Positions 41,567 through 51,855 of a stretch of DNA of 64,000 nt are shown here, in pieces. Where the stretch lies: assembly GCF_000772045.1 (NCBI RefSeq), contig NZ_CP009754.1, positions 496,001 to 560,000 of the forward strand, in the 5' to 3' direction. The DNA comes from Streptomyces sp. CCM_MD2014. Lineage in GTDB: Bacteria > Actinomycetota > Actinomycetes > Streptomycetales > Streptomycetaceae. Below the pieces are notes generated by a model, which saw only the letters and a program-made list of their open reading frames with translations, was not told where the DNA came from and did no database searches. Position numbers and translations under genes: made by a program. Every line of letters starts with the position of its first letter. Positions within the stretch are counted from its first letter, which is position 1.

Positions 41567-43174
41567 TCAGCCGGCGGACAGGTCCACGGCCCGCGCGCCC
41601 GGCGCGTCGGTGCGGTCGATCGACAGGGAGCCCTCCGCCGCCGGTACCGGCTCGGTGCGCCAGTGCTGGTCGTCGGACCCGTCGTGCACCTTGACGACGA
41701 CGTCGGCGTCCGGCGCGCGGGTGGTGGTGGCGAGCGCGAGCAGTTTCTGCCCGCGCGGCACCAGCTCCCCCTCCTCGGTGAGGTCGTAGCGCACGTCGTC
41801 GCCCCGCTCGGTGCCCTCGTCGGCGCAGGTACCGAGAACGACGACTCCGGCGTCCGCCCGCGAGTCCAGGCACAGCCCCGGGTCGGCGACGCTGCGCAGC
41901 AGCCCGTCGTCCTCGTGGGTCCACTGCTGGGTCCACGCCTCGGAGCACTTCGCCAGCCGGGCGCCGGCTCCGGCCCTGGGCTCGCCGCGCACGTCGAGGC
42001 AGAGGTCCGCGGCGACGTTGCGCAGCCGCGTGCGGTCGGCGGACGTGGGCATCCCGGCGGTGCCGGGCGGTTTGGGGCGGCTCGTCGCGGACGTCTCGCC
42101 CTTGCCGTCGACGGCGCTGGTGGAGGCGGCCGGATCTGCGCCGTCCCCGTCGTAGGACCACACGCTCACCACCAGCACGACGGCCAGCACTCCGGCGGAG
42201 GCCGCGCCGAACTGCCTGAGCACCGACCGCCCCGAGCGCGGCCGGCCCACCGTCCTGCGCACGGGCACGGGGAGCCTTCCCAGCAGCCCGGGGCGCGAGC
42301 CGCGGTGCCGGGCGGCGCCCTTGGCCAGCGCGCCCAGCGTCGCGCGCCCCGGACGGGAGTCGAGATAGCGCCGGGCGCCCCAGCCGAGCACCGCCTCGGC
42401 GATCAGTGTGCCCAACTCACGCTCGAAGTGGCCGAGTTGGTCGGCGGCGTGCCGGCAGTGACGGCAGTCCGCCAGATGCTTGCGGACGTCCGGCAGCAGG
42501 GCGCCGCCGCGGCGGATCGGCACGTCGAGCAGTCGGCTCTGGAAGCGGCACTCCTGACTCGGCGCGAGCTGCCTGTGGGCGTGCAGACAACCCTCGCGGA
42601 ATTTCTCACGCGCCTGTTCGAGAGTGGCCGACGCGGTGTCGGTATCCATACCGAGCAGACCGGCCGGGACACTTATCGACTCCCCTTCGACTTCCGTGTG
42701 CCACAGCAAACACCGGGCCGGTCCGGGAAGAGAGGCGAATGCGCGGGCGGCCAGCGTGCGGTTTTCCGGGGTGAGGGACTTCGCCGCCCGCATACCGCGC
42801 CCGCCGGCGGGTTTGAGCAACTGCGGCAGGACGCCGGATATCGCGTCGTCGGCGGACCACTGCCGGACCGTGTCGCGCACGGCCACCAGCAGCAGCGGAC
42901 GCAGCGCGGTGGCCGGTTCGCCCTGGGCGAGACGGGCCAGCACCCGATGCCAGGCCGCGGCGGTGACCATGCCGGTGACCTCGGCCGACGTGGCCAGGCA
43001 GATGGCCGAGTAGTCGTGCGCGGGCTGCCAGTGGCGGGCCATCAGCAGCGCGGCGGTCCGCGGCGCCTCGCTCTGCGGACCGTCCCGGAGCCGTGCGGCC
43101 AGCAGCTCGTCGGACTCCCCGGGGGCCCCGCCGGAGGGCGGGTACGCGGGCCGAGGGGGGTGGGGGGTGGGCAC
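41567..43174 (-). CDS. Sigma-like / zinc-finger / TM / ricin-lectin fusion protein
   Basis: 535 residues from GTG 43174. N-terminal third (about 20-210) resembles an ECF sigma factor: a region-2-like helix set (ADLCLA-like SAICLATSAEVTGMVTAAAWHRVLARL and LLLVAVRDTVRQW) and region-4-like LAARAFASLPGPARCLLWHTEVEGESISVPAGLLGMDTDTASATLEQAREKFREG. Then an anti-sigma zinc finger HLADCRHCRHAADQL (H-x3-C-x2-C), a membrane helix (GAASAGVLAVVLVVSVWSY, about 325-345), and an outside ricin-type lectin domain with QxW motifs (WTQQWT, DQHWR). A fusion of regulator and sugar sensor on one chain. Sigma function may be lost. Confidence 0.75.
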   Translation of the reverse strand: MPTPHPPRPAYPPSGGAPGESDELLAARLRDGPQSEAPRTAALLMARHWQPAHDYSAICLATSAEVTGMVTAAAWHRVLARLAQGEPATALRPLLLVAVRDTVRQWSADDAISGVLPQLLKPAGGRGMRAAKSLTPENRTLAARAFASLPGPARCLLWHTEVEGESISVPAGLLGMDTDTASATLEQAREKFREGCLHAHRQLAPSQECRFQSRLLDVPIRRGGALLPDVRKHLADCRHCRHAADQLGHFERELGTLIAEAVLGWGARRYLDSRPGRATLGALAKGAARHRGSRPGLLGRLPVPVRRTVGRPRSGRSVLRQFGAASAGVLAVVLVVSVWSYDGDGADPAASTSAVDGKGETSATSRPKPPGTAGMPTSADRTRLRNVAADLCLDVRGEPRAGAGARLAKCSEAWTQQWTHEDDGLLRSVADPGLCLDSRADAGVVVLGTCADEGTERGDDVRYDLTEEGELVPRGQKLLALATTTRAPDADVVVKVHDGSDDQHWRTEPVPAAEGSLSIDRTDAPGARAVDLSAG

Positions 43175-43515
43175 TGAGATGTTTCCTTCCCACGCGCAGG
43201 TGACTCAGATGTTCGGATCGCCGGAAAGGACCCACGGATTGGTGTGTACCTCTTGGGCGTGGCGCGGAAGGTGTGAATTCGCCATGGCGAAATCGGACCC
43301 GGCCCGTCAAAGCGCGTGCGAGACCCGGCCTTTACCCCCCGCACGGGTGCTTCACTCTCGCACAAACCACTCATGGTCAACAAGGCGAGCGGACAACCTC
43401 GGCCGCCTTTGAAAGAAGGTCAGAATCCCGGCACGCCAAGAGGGCCGCACCGGCATTCCGCTTTCTGCTGCGGAAGCGGCGCGGCCCTCGACGGGGAGCG
43501 GGGGGTGTCGGCCGG
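43175..43515. other. 341-bp intergenic
   Basis: No gene seen. Holds the transcription start region of the ricin fusion gene (right to left) and the terminator of the cellulase gene (43440-43489). Confidence 0.4.
43440..43489 (-). terminator. Terminator of the GH9 gene
   Basis: Outer arms GAGGGCCGC (43440-43448) / GCGGCCCTC (43481-43489), inner arms TTCCGC (43456-43461) / GCGGAA (43470-43475). Long stem just beyond the GH9 stop. Confidence 0.65.
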
Positions 43516-45759
43516 TCAGCCCTGGTCGGCCACGAAGGAGGCCATCCGGGCCAGTGCGGCGTTCCAGTTGATGGTGTGCTCGTTGGTCGACCAGGACTGG
43601 ATGTCGTCGATGAAGCAGAACTGACCGACGCAGCCCTGCAGTTTGCTCTGCGCGTAGGGGTCCTGGATGCTCGAGTTCGGGCCGCCGGACAGGGTGCCGT
43701 CGGGCGGCGCGGGCAGCGCCGGGTCGAGCTGGTGGGCGTACCAGCGGCTGTGCTGGTTGTGCGCGTTGACCTCGCCGTATCCGGTGACGTACGACATGTT
43801 CAGCGCGTTGCGGCCCAGGATGTAGTCCATGCTCTGGACGGCGCCGTCACGGTACCCGGGGCCGCCGGTGATGTCGTAGGCGGTGGCGATGACGACCGCG
43901 TTGTTCAGGATCTGGTGGCTGGAGCCCCAGTCGTACACGTTGCCGGCGGGGGCGTAGGGCATGCCGTACGGGTGCGCCTTCAGCGTGGCCAGGTAGCCGT
44001 CGGCGCCCTCCACGACGGAGCGGCGGACCTTGTCCCGGCCGGGGAGCCGGCTGGGGACGGTTGCCAGGTCGAGGCGGGCGGGAACCGCGGTGCTCGCCCA
44101 GTCGAAGCTGATCGGCCCGAAGATGTCGGCGGTGTGCACCGGGGACTTCAGCACGTAGTCCTTGAAATCCCGCTCCCCCGTCGTCAGGTACAGCTCGGCC
44201 GCGGCCCAGTAGAAGTCGTCGGCGACCTTGGCGTCGGGGTAGGCGCCGCCGCCGATGCCGTCGTTCTCGTCGGCGAGCAGGTCCGGATGGGCGAGCGCCG
44301 CCTTCCAGGCGGTGCGGGCCGCGTCGAGCGCCTTCGCGGCGAACTCCCGGTCGTAGGGGCGGTACAGGCGTGCGGCCTGCGCCGCCGTCGCCGCCAGGTT
44401 GAGGGTCGCGGCCGTGGTCGGCGGGTGCAGTTCACGCTTCTGCGGGTCGTCGCTCGGCAGCAGCGGCAGCCCGGTCCACTGCTCGTCGTGGATCTTGTGG
44501 TGCGCCATCCCGGCCAGCGGCTGTCCCTGCGGCACCTGCATCTTCAGCAGGAACTCCAGCTCCCAGCGGGCCTCGTCGAGGATGTCCGGCACCTTGTTGC
44601 CGCTCTCGGGGATGTCGAGCGAACCGTCGCCGAGTCTGCGGGGTTCCCCGGTGCGGGCGTGCAGCGAGCGCTCGTAGGTGCTGAGCAGCTCCCAGGTGGA
44701 GATGCCGCCGTTGACGACGTACTTGCCGTGGTCTCCGGCGTCGTACCAGCCGCCGGAGACGTCGAGGGTGTAGTCGCACACGCCGGGCTGACAGGGCACC
44801 TCGGTGTCGCCCTGGTTGGGTGCCGTGCCCACGTGGCCGGCCGGGCGGCCGTAGCCCGGGCGGAGTTCGTCGCTGATGGCGATGCCGCTGCGCTGGGTGT
44901 AGTAGTACTTCGCCGAGTCCAGGCGCAGCCGCTCGTAGGCGGCCGTCCCGATGTCGAACGGGCGGCTGGTCTCGCCGTCGGCGACGAGCGTGTAGCCCTC
45001 GCCGCGCTTCTTGTAGCGGCCGAAGTCGATCGAGTGGACGTTCTGTCCGGACGAGGCGTCGACGCCGCGCGGCCTGCTCCAGCCGTGGGCGACGACCCGC
45101 CCGCGTTCGTTCTTCAGCTGCCAGCGCAGACGCGAGGTCGCGTCGGTGACGAGCGTGGCGTTCTTCGGGCCGGACGGCAGGTAGGCGACCTGGTTGACCC
45201 GCACCCGCGGCCCGGTGTCCGGCACATAGGGCTCGGGCGCCACGCCGCCCAGCAGGGACACGTCGTCCACGCAGAACCGCCAGGCGTCGGGCGTGCCGCC
45301 CAGCTGGAAGCCGACCTGGCCCTGGTTCGTGTCGACGGGCGAGGTGAAGGTGTACGAGTAGGTGTTGCCGGAGACGCTCAGCTGCGGGCTGATCTCGTAG
45401 TAGGTGTCGTAGGGGGACACCGACAGGCCGACGATCGCCCGGACCACGTGGTCGGCGGGCGTACCGGTGGCGGTGAAGGAGAACTTGTACGACTCTCCCG
45501 CGACCAGGGTGATGTCGTTCTGGCCGAGGGCGGCGTCCCAGCGGTTGGCGGTGCCGCCGGGGGCGTCGGCGCACAGCCGGCCGTCGGTCACCGCCGCGGT
45601 GACGTTGCTGCTCGTCCACCAGGAGTCGGTGCCGTTGTCGAAGGTACCGTTCCTGACCTGCTCGGTCTCCTCGGCGCCGGCCGGGGCGGCGGGCAGCGCG
45701 GTGACGGCCGCCGCCAGCAGGGCCGTCAGGGAGACGAGCGCGGTTCTGCGTCTTTTCAC
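43516..45759 (-). CDS. Secreted GH9 endoglucanase (cellulase)
   Basis: 747 residues from GTG 45759. Signal peptide [29 protein letters not shown]-terminal carbohydrate-binding module (CBM4/9-like; [23 protein letters not shown], about 35-170); an Ig-like CelD N domain ([23 protein letters not shown], about 185-265); GH9 catalytic domain (about 270-747) with the base Asp pair in [15 protein letters not shown] (near 341) and the acid Glu near the C terminus in [13 protein letters not shown]. It hydrolyses beta-1,4-glucan by inversion. A perfect CebR box lies 40 bases before the start, so cellobiose induction is expected. Confidence 0.93.
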   Translation of the reverse strand: MKRRRTALVSLTALLAAAVTALPAAPAGAEETEQVRNGTFDNGTDSWWTSSNVTAAVTDGRLCADAPGGTANRWDAALGQNDITLVAGESYKFSFTATGTPADHVVRAIVGLSVSPYDTYYEISPQLSVSGNTYSYTFTSPVDTNQGQVGFQLGGTPDAWRFCVDDVSLLGGVAPEPYVPDTGPRVRVNQVAYLPSGPKNATLVTDATSRLRWQLKNERGRVVAHGWSRPRGVDASSGQNVHSIDFGRYKKRGEGYTLVADGETSRPFDIGTAAYERLRLDSAKYYYTQRSGIAISDELRPGYGRPAGHVGTAPNQGDTEVPCQPGVCDYTLDVSGGWYDAGDHGKYVVNGGISTWELLSTYERSLHARTGEPRRLGDGSLDIPESGNKVPDILDEARWELEFLLKMQVPQGQPLAGMAHHKIHDEQWTGLPLLPSDDPQKRELHPPTTAATLNLAATAAQAARLYRPYDREFAAKALDAARTAWKAALAHPDLLADENDGIGGGAYPDAKVADDFYWAAAELYLTTGERDFKDYVLKSPVHTADIFGPISFDWASTAVPARLDLATVPSRLPGRDKVRRSVVEGADGYLATLKAHPYGMPYAPAGNVYDWGSSHQILNNAVVIATAYDITGGPGYRDGAVQSMDYILGRNALNMSYVTGYGEVNAHNQHSRWYAHQLDPALPAPPDGTLSGGPNSSIQDPYAQSKLQGCVGQFCFIDDIQSWSTNEHTINWNAALARMASFVADQG

Positions 45760-45798
45760 GTCCGGGCTCCTCGGGGGAGGTGGCGCTCACCATGGGAA

Positions 45799-45812
45799 TG
45801 GGAGCGCTCCCA
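45799..45812. promoter_or_regulatory. CebR operator
   Basis: TGGGAGCGCTCCCA, the exact 14-bp CebR-box palindrome known from cellulose regulons of Streptomyces, 40 bp upstream of the GH9 start. Cellobiose releases CebR. Confidence 0.85.
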
Positions 45813-45916
45813 AATGCGGTCGCAGGACATGCTTGTGGCAGACATGACACGCCGTCAACGGTCAGGACGGGACCGGTTTCCCGACCGGTCCCGTCCGACG
45901 GTGGTTTTGCGGCGGC

Positions 45917-48900
45917 TCAGACGGCGGGCGCCTCCAGGCGGCTGACGCGGATTGCTCCCCGCGGCTCGCCGGGGTGGCGGCTGGTGAACGTGAGGCGGAT
46001 GCGGGAGCCGCGCAGCCGGTCGAAGGTGATGACCGTGGGCGCGTCGGACGCGGTGGCCCAGTCGGTCCGCGTCCCCTTAGCGGCACGCCAGGCACGGCCG
46101 TCCCAGACAGCGACCTCGACGGCGGCGGGCAGGCTGTGCCCGTCGTCCGCGGTGAAGGAGACCTCGACCCGTGCGTAGCCACGCGTGCGTCCGTGGTCGA
46201 CCGAGATCCAGTCCTCGGCGCGCGCCCCGTCGAAGGCGGGCAGCAGGGCGGTGGCCGCCTTGTGGAAGCCGTTGGACCAGCCGGTGGCCGGGTCGCCGTC
46301 CAGCACGGCGGCGGGCAGGGTGTCGGGCCGCCCGGAGTAGCTCGCGTCCGCGTGCGGGTGGTCCACGGAGGCGGGGTGCTCGGGGCGGAACTCCGGGGCC
46401 GGTGTCGTCGCCCGGTCCGTGACCCGCCGGGCGCGGACCGCGGCCGTGCCGGTGCGCAGCCCGTCCGCGCGGGCCGTCACCCGTACCGTGCCCGGCCGGG
46501 TGCCGGACCGGACGATCGCGAGCGCCTTGCCGTGGAAGGCGGTGCGGGTGCTCGCCTGGTAGCGCTCGGCACTCTCCTGGCGGCCGTTGTCGAGTCCGGC
46601 CAGCGAGCCGCCCGCGACGTCGAAGGAGATCAGGTGCTCGGCGCCGGGCACCACCACGCCGTGCCGGTCGACCACCTCGGCGGTCACGAAGACGAGGGAG
46701 CGGCCGTCCGCGTCGACGGTCTCGCGGTCCGGGGTGAGGCGCAGGGCGTGGGGCGTGCCGGCGGTGCGCAGGACGTCGGTGGCGACCGTCCTGCCGCCGC
46801 GCCGGGCGACGGCCTTCAGCTCGCCCGCCTCGAACGGCACCTTCCAGGTCAGGTGCAGCTTGCCCGCGCTGCCGTTCGGGCTGGTGTAACTGCCGGGGTA
46901 GGGGCCGTCGGTGAAGGTCTTGTCGTCGCCGGTGGGCTCGGTGGTCTCCAGGTAGGTCCGGCCGTCGACGGTCTTCTTCCGGTCGAAGCGGCGGGTGCCG
47001 AGGGACTTCCCGTTCAGGTACAGCTCGACGGTGTCGACGTTGGCGTAGGCCCAGACCTCGACGGTGTCGCCCTCGCGGTGGTTCCACGTCGTCGGCAGCA
47101 GGTGGACCATCGGCTCGTCCGTCCACTGGCTGCGGAACAGGTGGTACATGTCCTTCGGGAAGCCCGCCGTGTCGACGGCGCCGAAGAAGGACGCCTTCAC
47201 CGGGAAGACGTCGTACGGCGTGGGCTCCCCGATGTAGTCGATGCCGGACCACAGGAACTGCCCGGCGAACCACCTGCGGTCCCGGTCCTTCTTGTGGCCG
47301 TACTCGCCGCTCATCGTCCAGGAGGCGAGGTTGTTGTCGTAGGACGAGGTGGCCCGCCTGCCCGGGGTGTGGTTCTCGCCGGTGTTCAGGTGCTCGGGCT
47401 CCTGGTAGGTGCCGCGGGTGGAGGTCTCGGAGGACGACTCGGACTCGAAGAGGAACAGGTGCGGGTAGGCCGCGTGCAGGTCGTCCACCGACTTGGCCGT
47501 GTTGTAGTTGAGGCCGAGCCCGTCCAGCTTGGCCAGCATCAGGTCGGCGGCGGAGCCCTTGGCGGGCAGCCGGCGGTACTTGTCGGAGCCGATGACCAGC
47601 GGGCGGGTGTCGTCGGCGGCCCGGATGGCGTCGATGATGCGGTCGGCCATGGCGAGTCCGGCGGCAGAAGTGGAGTCGGGGACCTCGTTGCCGATGGACC
47701 ACATGACGACGGCGGGCGAGTTGCGGGCCGCGAGGACCATCTCGGTGGCGTCCTTCTCGCACCACTCGTCGAAGAACCGCCCGTAGTCGTAGCGGTTCTT
47801 GCCGGTGCGCCAGCAGTCGAAGGCCTCCACCAGCATGATGATGCCCAGCTCCTCGCAGACCTCGATCATCTCGGGCGAGGGCGGGTTGTGCGAGGTGCGG
47901 AAGGCGTTGACGCCCATCGACTTCATGAGGGTCATCTGGCGGCGGACGGCGTCGATGCTGACGGCGGCGCCGAGCGCGCCCAGGTCGTGGTGCAGGTCGA
48001 CGCCCTTGATCTTGGCGTACCCGCCGTTGAGGTGGAACCCCTCGTCGGGGTCCACCCGGAAGGTGCGGACGCCGAACGGGGTGCGGTACGTGTCGACACT
48101 TCGGCCGCCGACGCGCAGTTCGGTGTGCAGGGTGTAGCGGTGCGGGTCGGCGAAGTCCCACAGGCGCGGGCGCCGGACGGTGAGCTCGTGGGTCCCGGTC
48201 GTCGCGTCGGTGACGTCCACCGTGGAGGCGGCGCGGGCCACGGTGCGGCCGTCGGCGTCCTCGACCGTCGAGCGGATCTCGACCTCCAGCGCGGCGCCCG
48301 AGGCGTTCACGACCGACGTCTCCACCCGGACGACGGCGCGGTCCTCGCTCACCCGGGGCGTGGTGACGTACGTGCCCCAGCGCCGTACGTGCACCGGTTC
48401 CGTGACGACGAGGCGGGCCTCGCGGTAGATGCCGCTGCCGGAGTACCAGCGGCTGCTGGGCAGCCGGTTGCGCACCTGGACCGCGAGGACGTTCTCGGTA
48501 CGGCCGTCGGTGTGCACGAGGTCGGTGAGGTCGAGGGCGAAGCCGGTGTAGCCGTAGGGGTGGTGGCCGGCCTCCCGGCCGTTGCAGTGGACGCGGGCGT
48601 CCATGTACACACCGTCGAACTCGACCGAGATCCGCTTCCCGGTGAACGCGCGCGGCAGCGTGAACGCGAACCGGTACCAGCCGAGGCCGCCCGGCAGGAA
48701 GCCGGTCCCGCTGGTGGTGCCGTGCTCGGTGGTGGGCGTCTGCTCGATGCTCCAGTCGTGCGGGACGGCGACCTCGCGCCACTCCGAGTCGTCGTGGGCG
48801 GGGTCGGCGGCGTCCGTGGTGTCCTCGGCCGCTCCGTCGGGGTCGACCAGCCAGAAGCGCCAGCCGTCGCGCAGGGCGACGGTGCTGCGCCCCGCGGAGC

Positions 48901-49003
48901 CGCCGGTTGCGTCCGCGGCCCGCGCGGACGGGGCGGCGAACGCCATCCCGGCCGCGGGCGTGGCGGCGGAGGCGATCAGAACCGATCTGCGCGTGACCGT
49001 CAT
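45917..49003 (-). CDS. Tat-exported GH2 beta-galactosidase
   Basis: 1028 residues. Tat-like signal TRRSVLIASAATPAAGMAFAAPSARA (RRSVL, AxA cleavage). GH2 layout: sugar-binding domain (about 40-215; DWSIEQTPTTEHGTTSGTGFLPGGLGWYR), Ig-like sandwich, TIM barrel (about 320-600) with acid/base E in WSIGNEVPD (about 437) and nucleophile E in FLFESESSSE (about 519), followed by beta-domains with VVDRHGVVVPGAEHLISFDV (DUF4982/Big-like) and a C-terminal F5/8-type carbohydrate-binding domain (DGDPATGWSNGFHKAATALLPAFDGARAEDWISVDHG). It cleaves beta-galactosides outside the cell. It follows the GH9 gene upstream on the same strand with 157 bp between and probably its own promoter. Confidence 0.92.
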   Translation of the reverse strand: MTVTRRSVLIASAATPAAGMAFAAPSARAADATGGSAGRSTVALRDGWRFWLVDPDGAAEDTTDAADPAHDDSEWREVAVPHDWSIEQTPTTEHGTTSGTGFLPGGLGWYRFAFTLPRAFTGKRISVEFDGVYMDARVHCNGREAGHHPYGYTGFALDLTDLVHTDGRTENVLAVQVRNRLPSSRWYSGSGIYREARLVVTEPVHVRRWGTYVTTPRVSEDRAVVRVETSVVNASGAALEVEIRSTVEDADGRTVARAASTVDVTDATTGTHELTVRRPRLWDFADPHRYTLHTELRVGGRSVDTYRTPFGVRTFRVDPDEGFHLNGGYAKIKGVDLHHDLGALGAAVSIDAVRRQMTLMKSMGVNAFRTSHNPPSPEMIEVCEELGIIMLVEAFDCWRTGKNRYDYGRFFDEWCEKDATEMVLAARNSPAVVMWSIGNEVPDSTSAAGLAMADRIIDAIRAADDTRPLVIGSDKYRRLPAKGSAADLMLAKLDGLGLNYNTAKSVDDLHAAYPHLFLFESESSSETSTRGTYQEPEHLNTGENHTPGRRATSSYDNNLASWTMSGEYGHKKDRDRRWFAGQFLWSGIDYIGEPTPYDVFPVKASFFGAVDTAGFPKDMYHLFRSQWTDEPMVHLLPTTWNHREGDTVEVWAYANVDTVELYLNGKSLGTRRFDRKKTVDGRTYLETTEPTGDDKTFTDGPYPGSYTSPNGSAGKLHLTWKVPFEAGELKAVARRGGRTVATDVLRTAGTPHALRLTPDRETVDADGRSLVFVTAEVVDRHGVVVPGAEHLISFDVAGGSLAGLDNGRQESAERYQASTRTAFHGKALAIVRSGTRPGTVRVTARADGLRTGTAAVRARRVTDRATTPAPEFRPEHPASVDHPHADASYSGRPDTLPAAVLDGDPATGWSNGFHKAATALLPAFDGARAEDWISVDHGRTRGYARVEVSFTADDGHSLPAAVEVAVWDGRAWRAAKGTRTDWATASDAPTVITFDRLRGSRIRLTFTSRHPGEPRGAIRVSRLEAPAV

Positions 49004-49057
49004 GGCGGATCTCCCTCATCAGAAATGCGTCGAGGCTCAACGGAACATCAGAAGTAC

Positions 49058-49073
49058 TCACAAGCGATCGTGA
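49058..49073. promoter_or_regulatory. Possible LacI-type operator of the GH2 gene
   Basis: TCACAAGCGATCGTGA, an imperfect palindrome (12 of 16) with central CG, 55 bp before the GH2 start. Weak. Confidence 0.3.
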
Positions 49074-49282
49074 ACAAACAGATTCTGACGTCGGCCCATG
49101 CGCGCCCGTCAAGGCCGCGGAAAGCACTTTCTGTCCTGTGCCCACCGGACCCTCCGGTGGCCTGCGGAGCGGCCGGTCTCCGTGCGGCCGGTGGGTTCGG
49201 GTCCGCGCCGGGCCCGAACCCACTAGGCTTGGAACAAGGTGACGCGCTGATCACTGTGGGTGTGCGCAATGGAGTGGCGACG

Positions 49283-51664
49283 ATGAGTCCGGTCAACCCG
49301 TTCGACGATGCCGCCACGGCCCGCGCCGTCGTCGACGGCTCCGGCACCTTGCGGGAGTGGAACGAGGGCGCCCGCCTGCTGCTCGGCCATCCGGCCTCCG
49401 AGGTGGTGGGGCGCCCCGCCGCCGACCTGCTCGCGGGCGACCGCGACGACACGCCTCCCGGGCGCGACGACGACCGGTGGAGCGGCACCCTGGCCCTGCG
49501 GCACCGCGACGGGCACACCGTGTCGGTGTGGGTGCTCGCGCACCGCAGACCCGCGGCGGACGACACCCCGGCCGCGTGGCTCGCCGTCACCCCGCTGGAA
49601 TCCGGTCCCGAACCGGAGGACGACCCCCTGGTCCGAGCGGCCCTCACCCAGTCGCCCTGCGCCACCATGATCTTCGACGACCGGCTCCTGCTGCGCGGCG
49701 TCAACGACGCCATGGCAGAGCTGCTGGGGCTCCCGCCCGACCGCCTGCGCGGCCTGCGGGTCACCGACTTGAGCGACCGGCCGCAGAACGCGGAGCTGGA
49801 ACGCCAGATGCGTCGCGTGCTGACCACCGGGCGCCGCCACGACATGCAGACGCGCCTCAGGGCGGTCGGCGAGAGCCGCGCCCACGCGTGGAACGCCCGG
49901 ATCGCGCCGCTCACCGACGCCGACGGCCGGGTGTGCGGCGTGTGTGTCAGCGCCCACGACTTCACGGAGCAGCACCGCGCCCGCGAGCGGCTGCAACTGG
50001 TCAACGAGGCCAGTGTGCGCATCGGCACCACCCTCGACGTCACCCGTACGGCGCAGGAGCTGGCGGACGTGTGCGTGCCCGCGCTCGCCGACTTCGTCAG
50101 CGTCGACCTGCTGGACCCGCGCGAGCACGGCGGTGAGCCCGCCGCCGTGGTCGAGCCGCCGGTCGGCCTGCGCCGCACGGCGCACCGGTCGGTCACGGAG
50201 GACTGCCCGCAGTCGGTGTCCGAGATCGGGCGCCTGGACGTCTATCCGGCCGGGTCCCCCCAGGCCGAGTGCCTGCTCTCGGGGCAGGCGATCGTGGCCT
50301 CGGTGGCCTACGGCGACCTCGAACGCTGGCTGCGGTGGGACCCCGTCCGCCTGCGGCGGGTGGAGGAGTACGGCATCCACTCCACGATGTCGGTGCCGTT
50401 GCAGGCCCGCGGCACCACCCTCGGCGCCGCGGTCTTCACCCGGTTCCGGCGTCCCGACCCGTTCACCCACGACGACGTGCTGCTGGCCGAGGAGGTCAGC
50501 GCCCGCGCCGCCGTCTGCATCGACAACGCCCGCCGGTACTCGCGCGAGCGCGAGGCGACGCTGACCCTGCAGCGCAGCCTGCTGCCCCGGTGGCTGCCGC
50601 CCACCGCCGCGGTGCAGGCGGCCTCCCGCTACCTTCCGGCGGCCCGCTCGGGCGTCGGCGGCGACTGGTTCGACGTCATCCCGCTGTCCGGCATGCGGGT
50701 CGCCATGGTCGTGGGGGACGTCGTCGGCCACGGCATCCCGGCCTCGGCCACCATGGGCCGGCTGCGCACCGCCGTACGCACCCTCGCCGACATCGACCTG
50801 ACGCCCGAGGAGTTGCTCACCCACCTCGACGACCTGGTGGTGCGGCTGTCCGAGGAGTCCGGGGACGACCGGGCGGGCGAGGTCGGCGCGACGTGTCTGT
50901 ACGTGGTGTACGACCCGGTCTCGCGGCACTGCTCCATGGCCCGGGCCGGCCACCCGGCGCCCGTGCTGATCCCGCCGGACGGCCCTCCCGAGCAGGTCGA
51001 GCTGCCCTCCGGGCCACCGCTGGGGGTGGGCGGACTGCCGTTCGAGTCGGCCGAGCTGGAGCTGCGCGAGGGCAGTGTGCTGGCCCTCTACACCGACGGC
51101 CTGGTCGAGAGCCGGGACCGGGACACCGACGCCGGCCAGGCACTGCTGCGCGAGGCGCTGGCCGTCCCCGTCGATTCCCTGGACGCCGCCTGCGACCGCG
51201 TCCTGCACACTCTGCTCCCCGCGGGCAGCGCCGCCGACGACGTGGCCCTGCTGCTGGCCCGGACCCGGGGACTGCCCGCCGGACAGGTCGCCACCTGGGA
51301 CATCCCCGCCGACCCGTCACTCGTCGCGCCGGTACGCAAGCAGGTCCTCGACCGGCTGTCCGACTGGAACCTGCTGGAGGCGACGTTCACCGCCGAGCTG
51401 GTCGTGAGCGAGCTGGTCACCAACGCCATCCGGTACGGCTCCCCGCCGATCCGGCTCCGGCTGATCCACGACACGGCCACGCTGATCTGCGAGGTCTCCG
51501 ACACCAGTCACACCGCGCCGCACCTGCGCCGGGCCAGGACCTGGGACGAGGGCGGGCGCGGTCTGCTCCTGGTGGCCCAGCTCACCCAGCGCTGGGGAAG
51601 CCGGCACACGACCGAGGGCAAGACGATCTGGGCGGAGCTGGGGCTGCTCGACGAGGAGGAGTGA
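49283..51664 (+). CDS. PAS/GAF/SpoIIE phosphatase with HATPase, second copy type
   Basis: 793 residues from ATG 49283 (GGAG 8 bases upstream; GTG at 49262 is possible). Order: PAS (about 10-110; AVVDGSGTLREWNEGARLLLGHP), PAS (about 125-240; ALTQSPCATMIFDDRLLLRGVNDAMAELLG), GAF (about 250-410), SpoIIE/PP2C (about 440-640; GGDWFDVIPLSGMRVAMVVGDVVGHG, YTDGLVESRD, DDVALLLAR), HATPase (about 665-793; VVSELVTNAIRYGS, GGRGLLLVAQLTQRWG). Like the first, a sensor, antagonist phosphatase and potential anti-sigma kinase in one chain. Divergent from the GH2 gene across 279 bp. Confidence 0.87.
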   Translation: MSPVNPFDDAATARAVVDGSGTLREWNEGARLLLGHPASEVVGRPAADLLAGDRDDTPPGRDDDRWSGTLALRHRDGHTVSVWVLAHRRPAADDTPAAWLAVTPLESGPEPEDDPLVRAALTQSPCATMIFDDRLLLRGVNDAMAELLGLPPDRLRGLRVTDLSDRPQNAELERQMRRVLTTGRRHDMQTRLRAVGESRAHAWNARIAPLTDADGRVCGVCVSAHDFTEQHRARERLQLVNEASVRIGTTLDVTRTAQELADVCVPALADFVSVDLLDPREHGGEPAAVVEPPVGLRRTAHRSVTEDCPQSVSEIGRLDVYPAGSPQAECLLSGQAIVASVAYGDLERWLRWDPVRLRRVEEYGIHSTMSVPLQARGTTLGAAVFTRFRRPDPFTHDDVLLAEEVSARAAVCIDNARRYSREREATLTLQRSLLPRWLPPTAAVQAASRYLPAARSGVGGDWFDVIPLSGMRVAMVVGDVVGHGIPASATMGRLRTAVRTLADIDLTPEELLTHLDDLVVRLSEESGDDRAGEVGATCLYVVYDPVSRHCSMARAGHPAPVLIPPDGPPEQVELPSGPPLGVGGLPFESAELELREGSVLALYTDGLVESRDRDTDAGQALLREALAVPVDSLDAACDRVLHTLLPAGSAADDVALLLARTRGLPAGQVATWDIPADPSLVAPVRKQVLDRLSDWNLLEATFTAELVVSELVTNAIRYGSPPIRLRLIHDTATLICEVSDTSHTAPHLRRARTWDEGGRGLLLVAQLTQRWGSRHTTEGKTIWAELGLLDEEE

Positions 51665-51855
51665 GCCGGGCGTGCGCGGGGCGCGAGCGCCTCACGCCGG
51701 TATCCCGCTTCGACGACTCGCGCCGGTGGGCCCGCTCTGATGCGGAGGGCGCCCCCTCGTTTCCCGGACCGCACGACGGGACACTCGAAAGGACGGGCCA
51801 CACGGTGCCGTTCACAGGACCGTGTGCGAGAACCTGACGGGAGTGTGGAGAAGCG

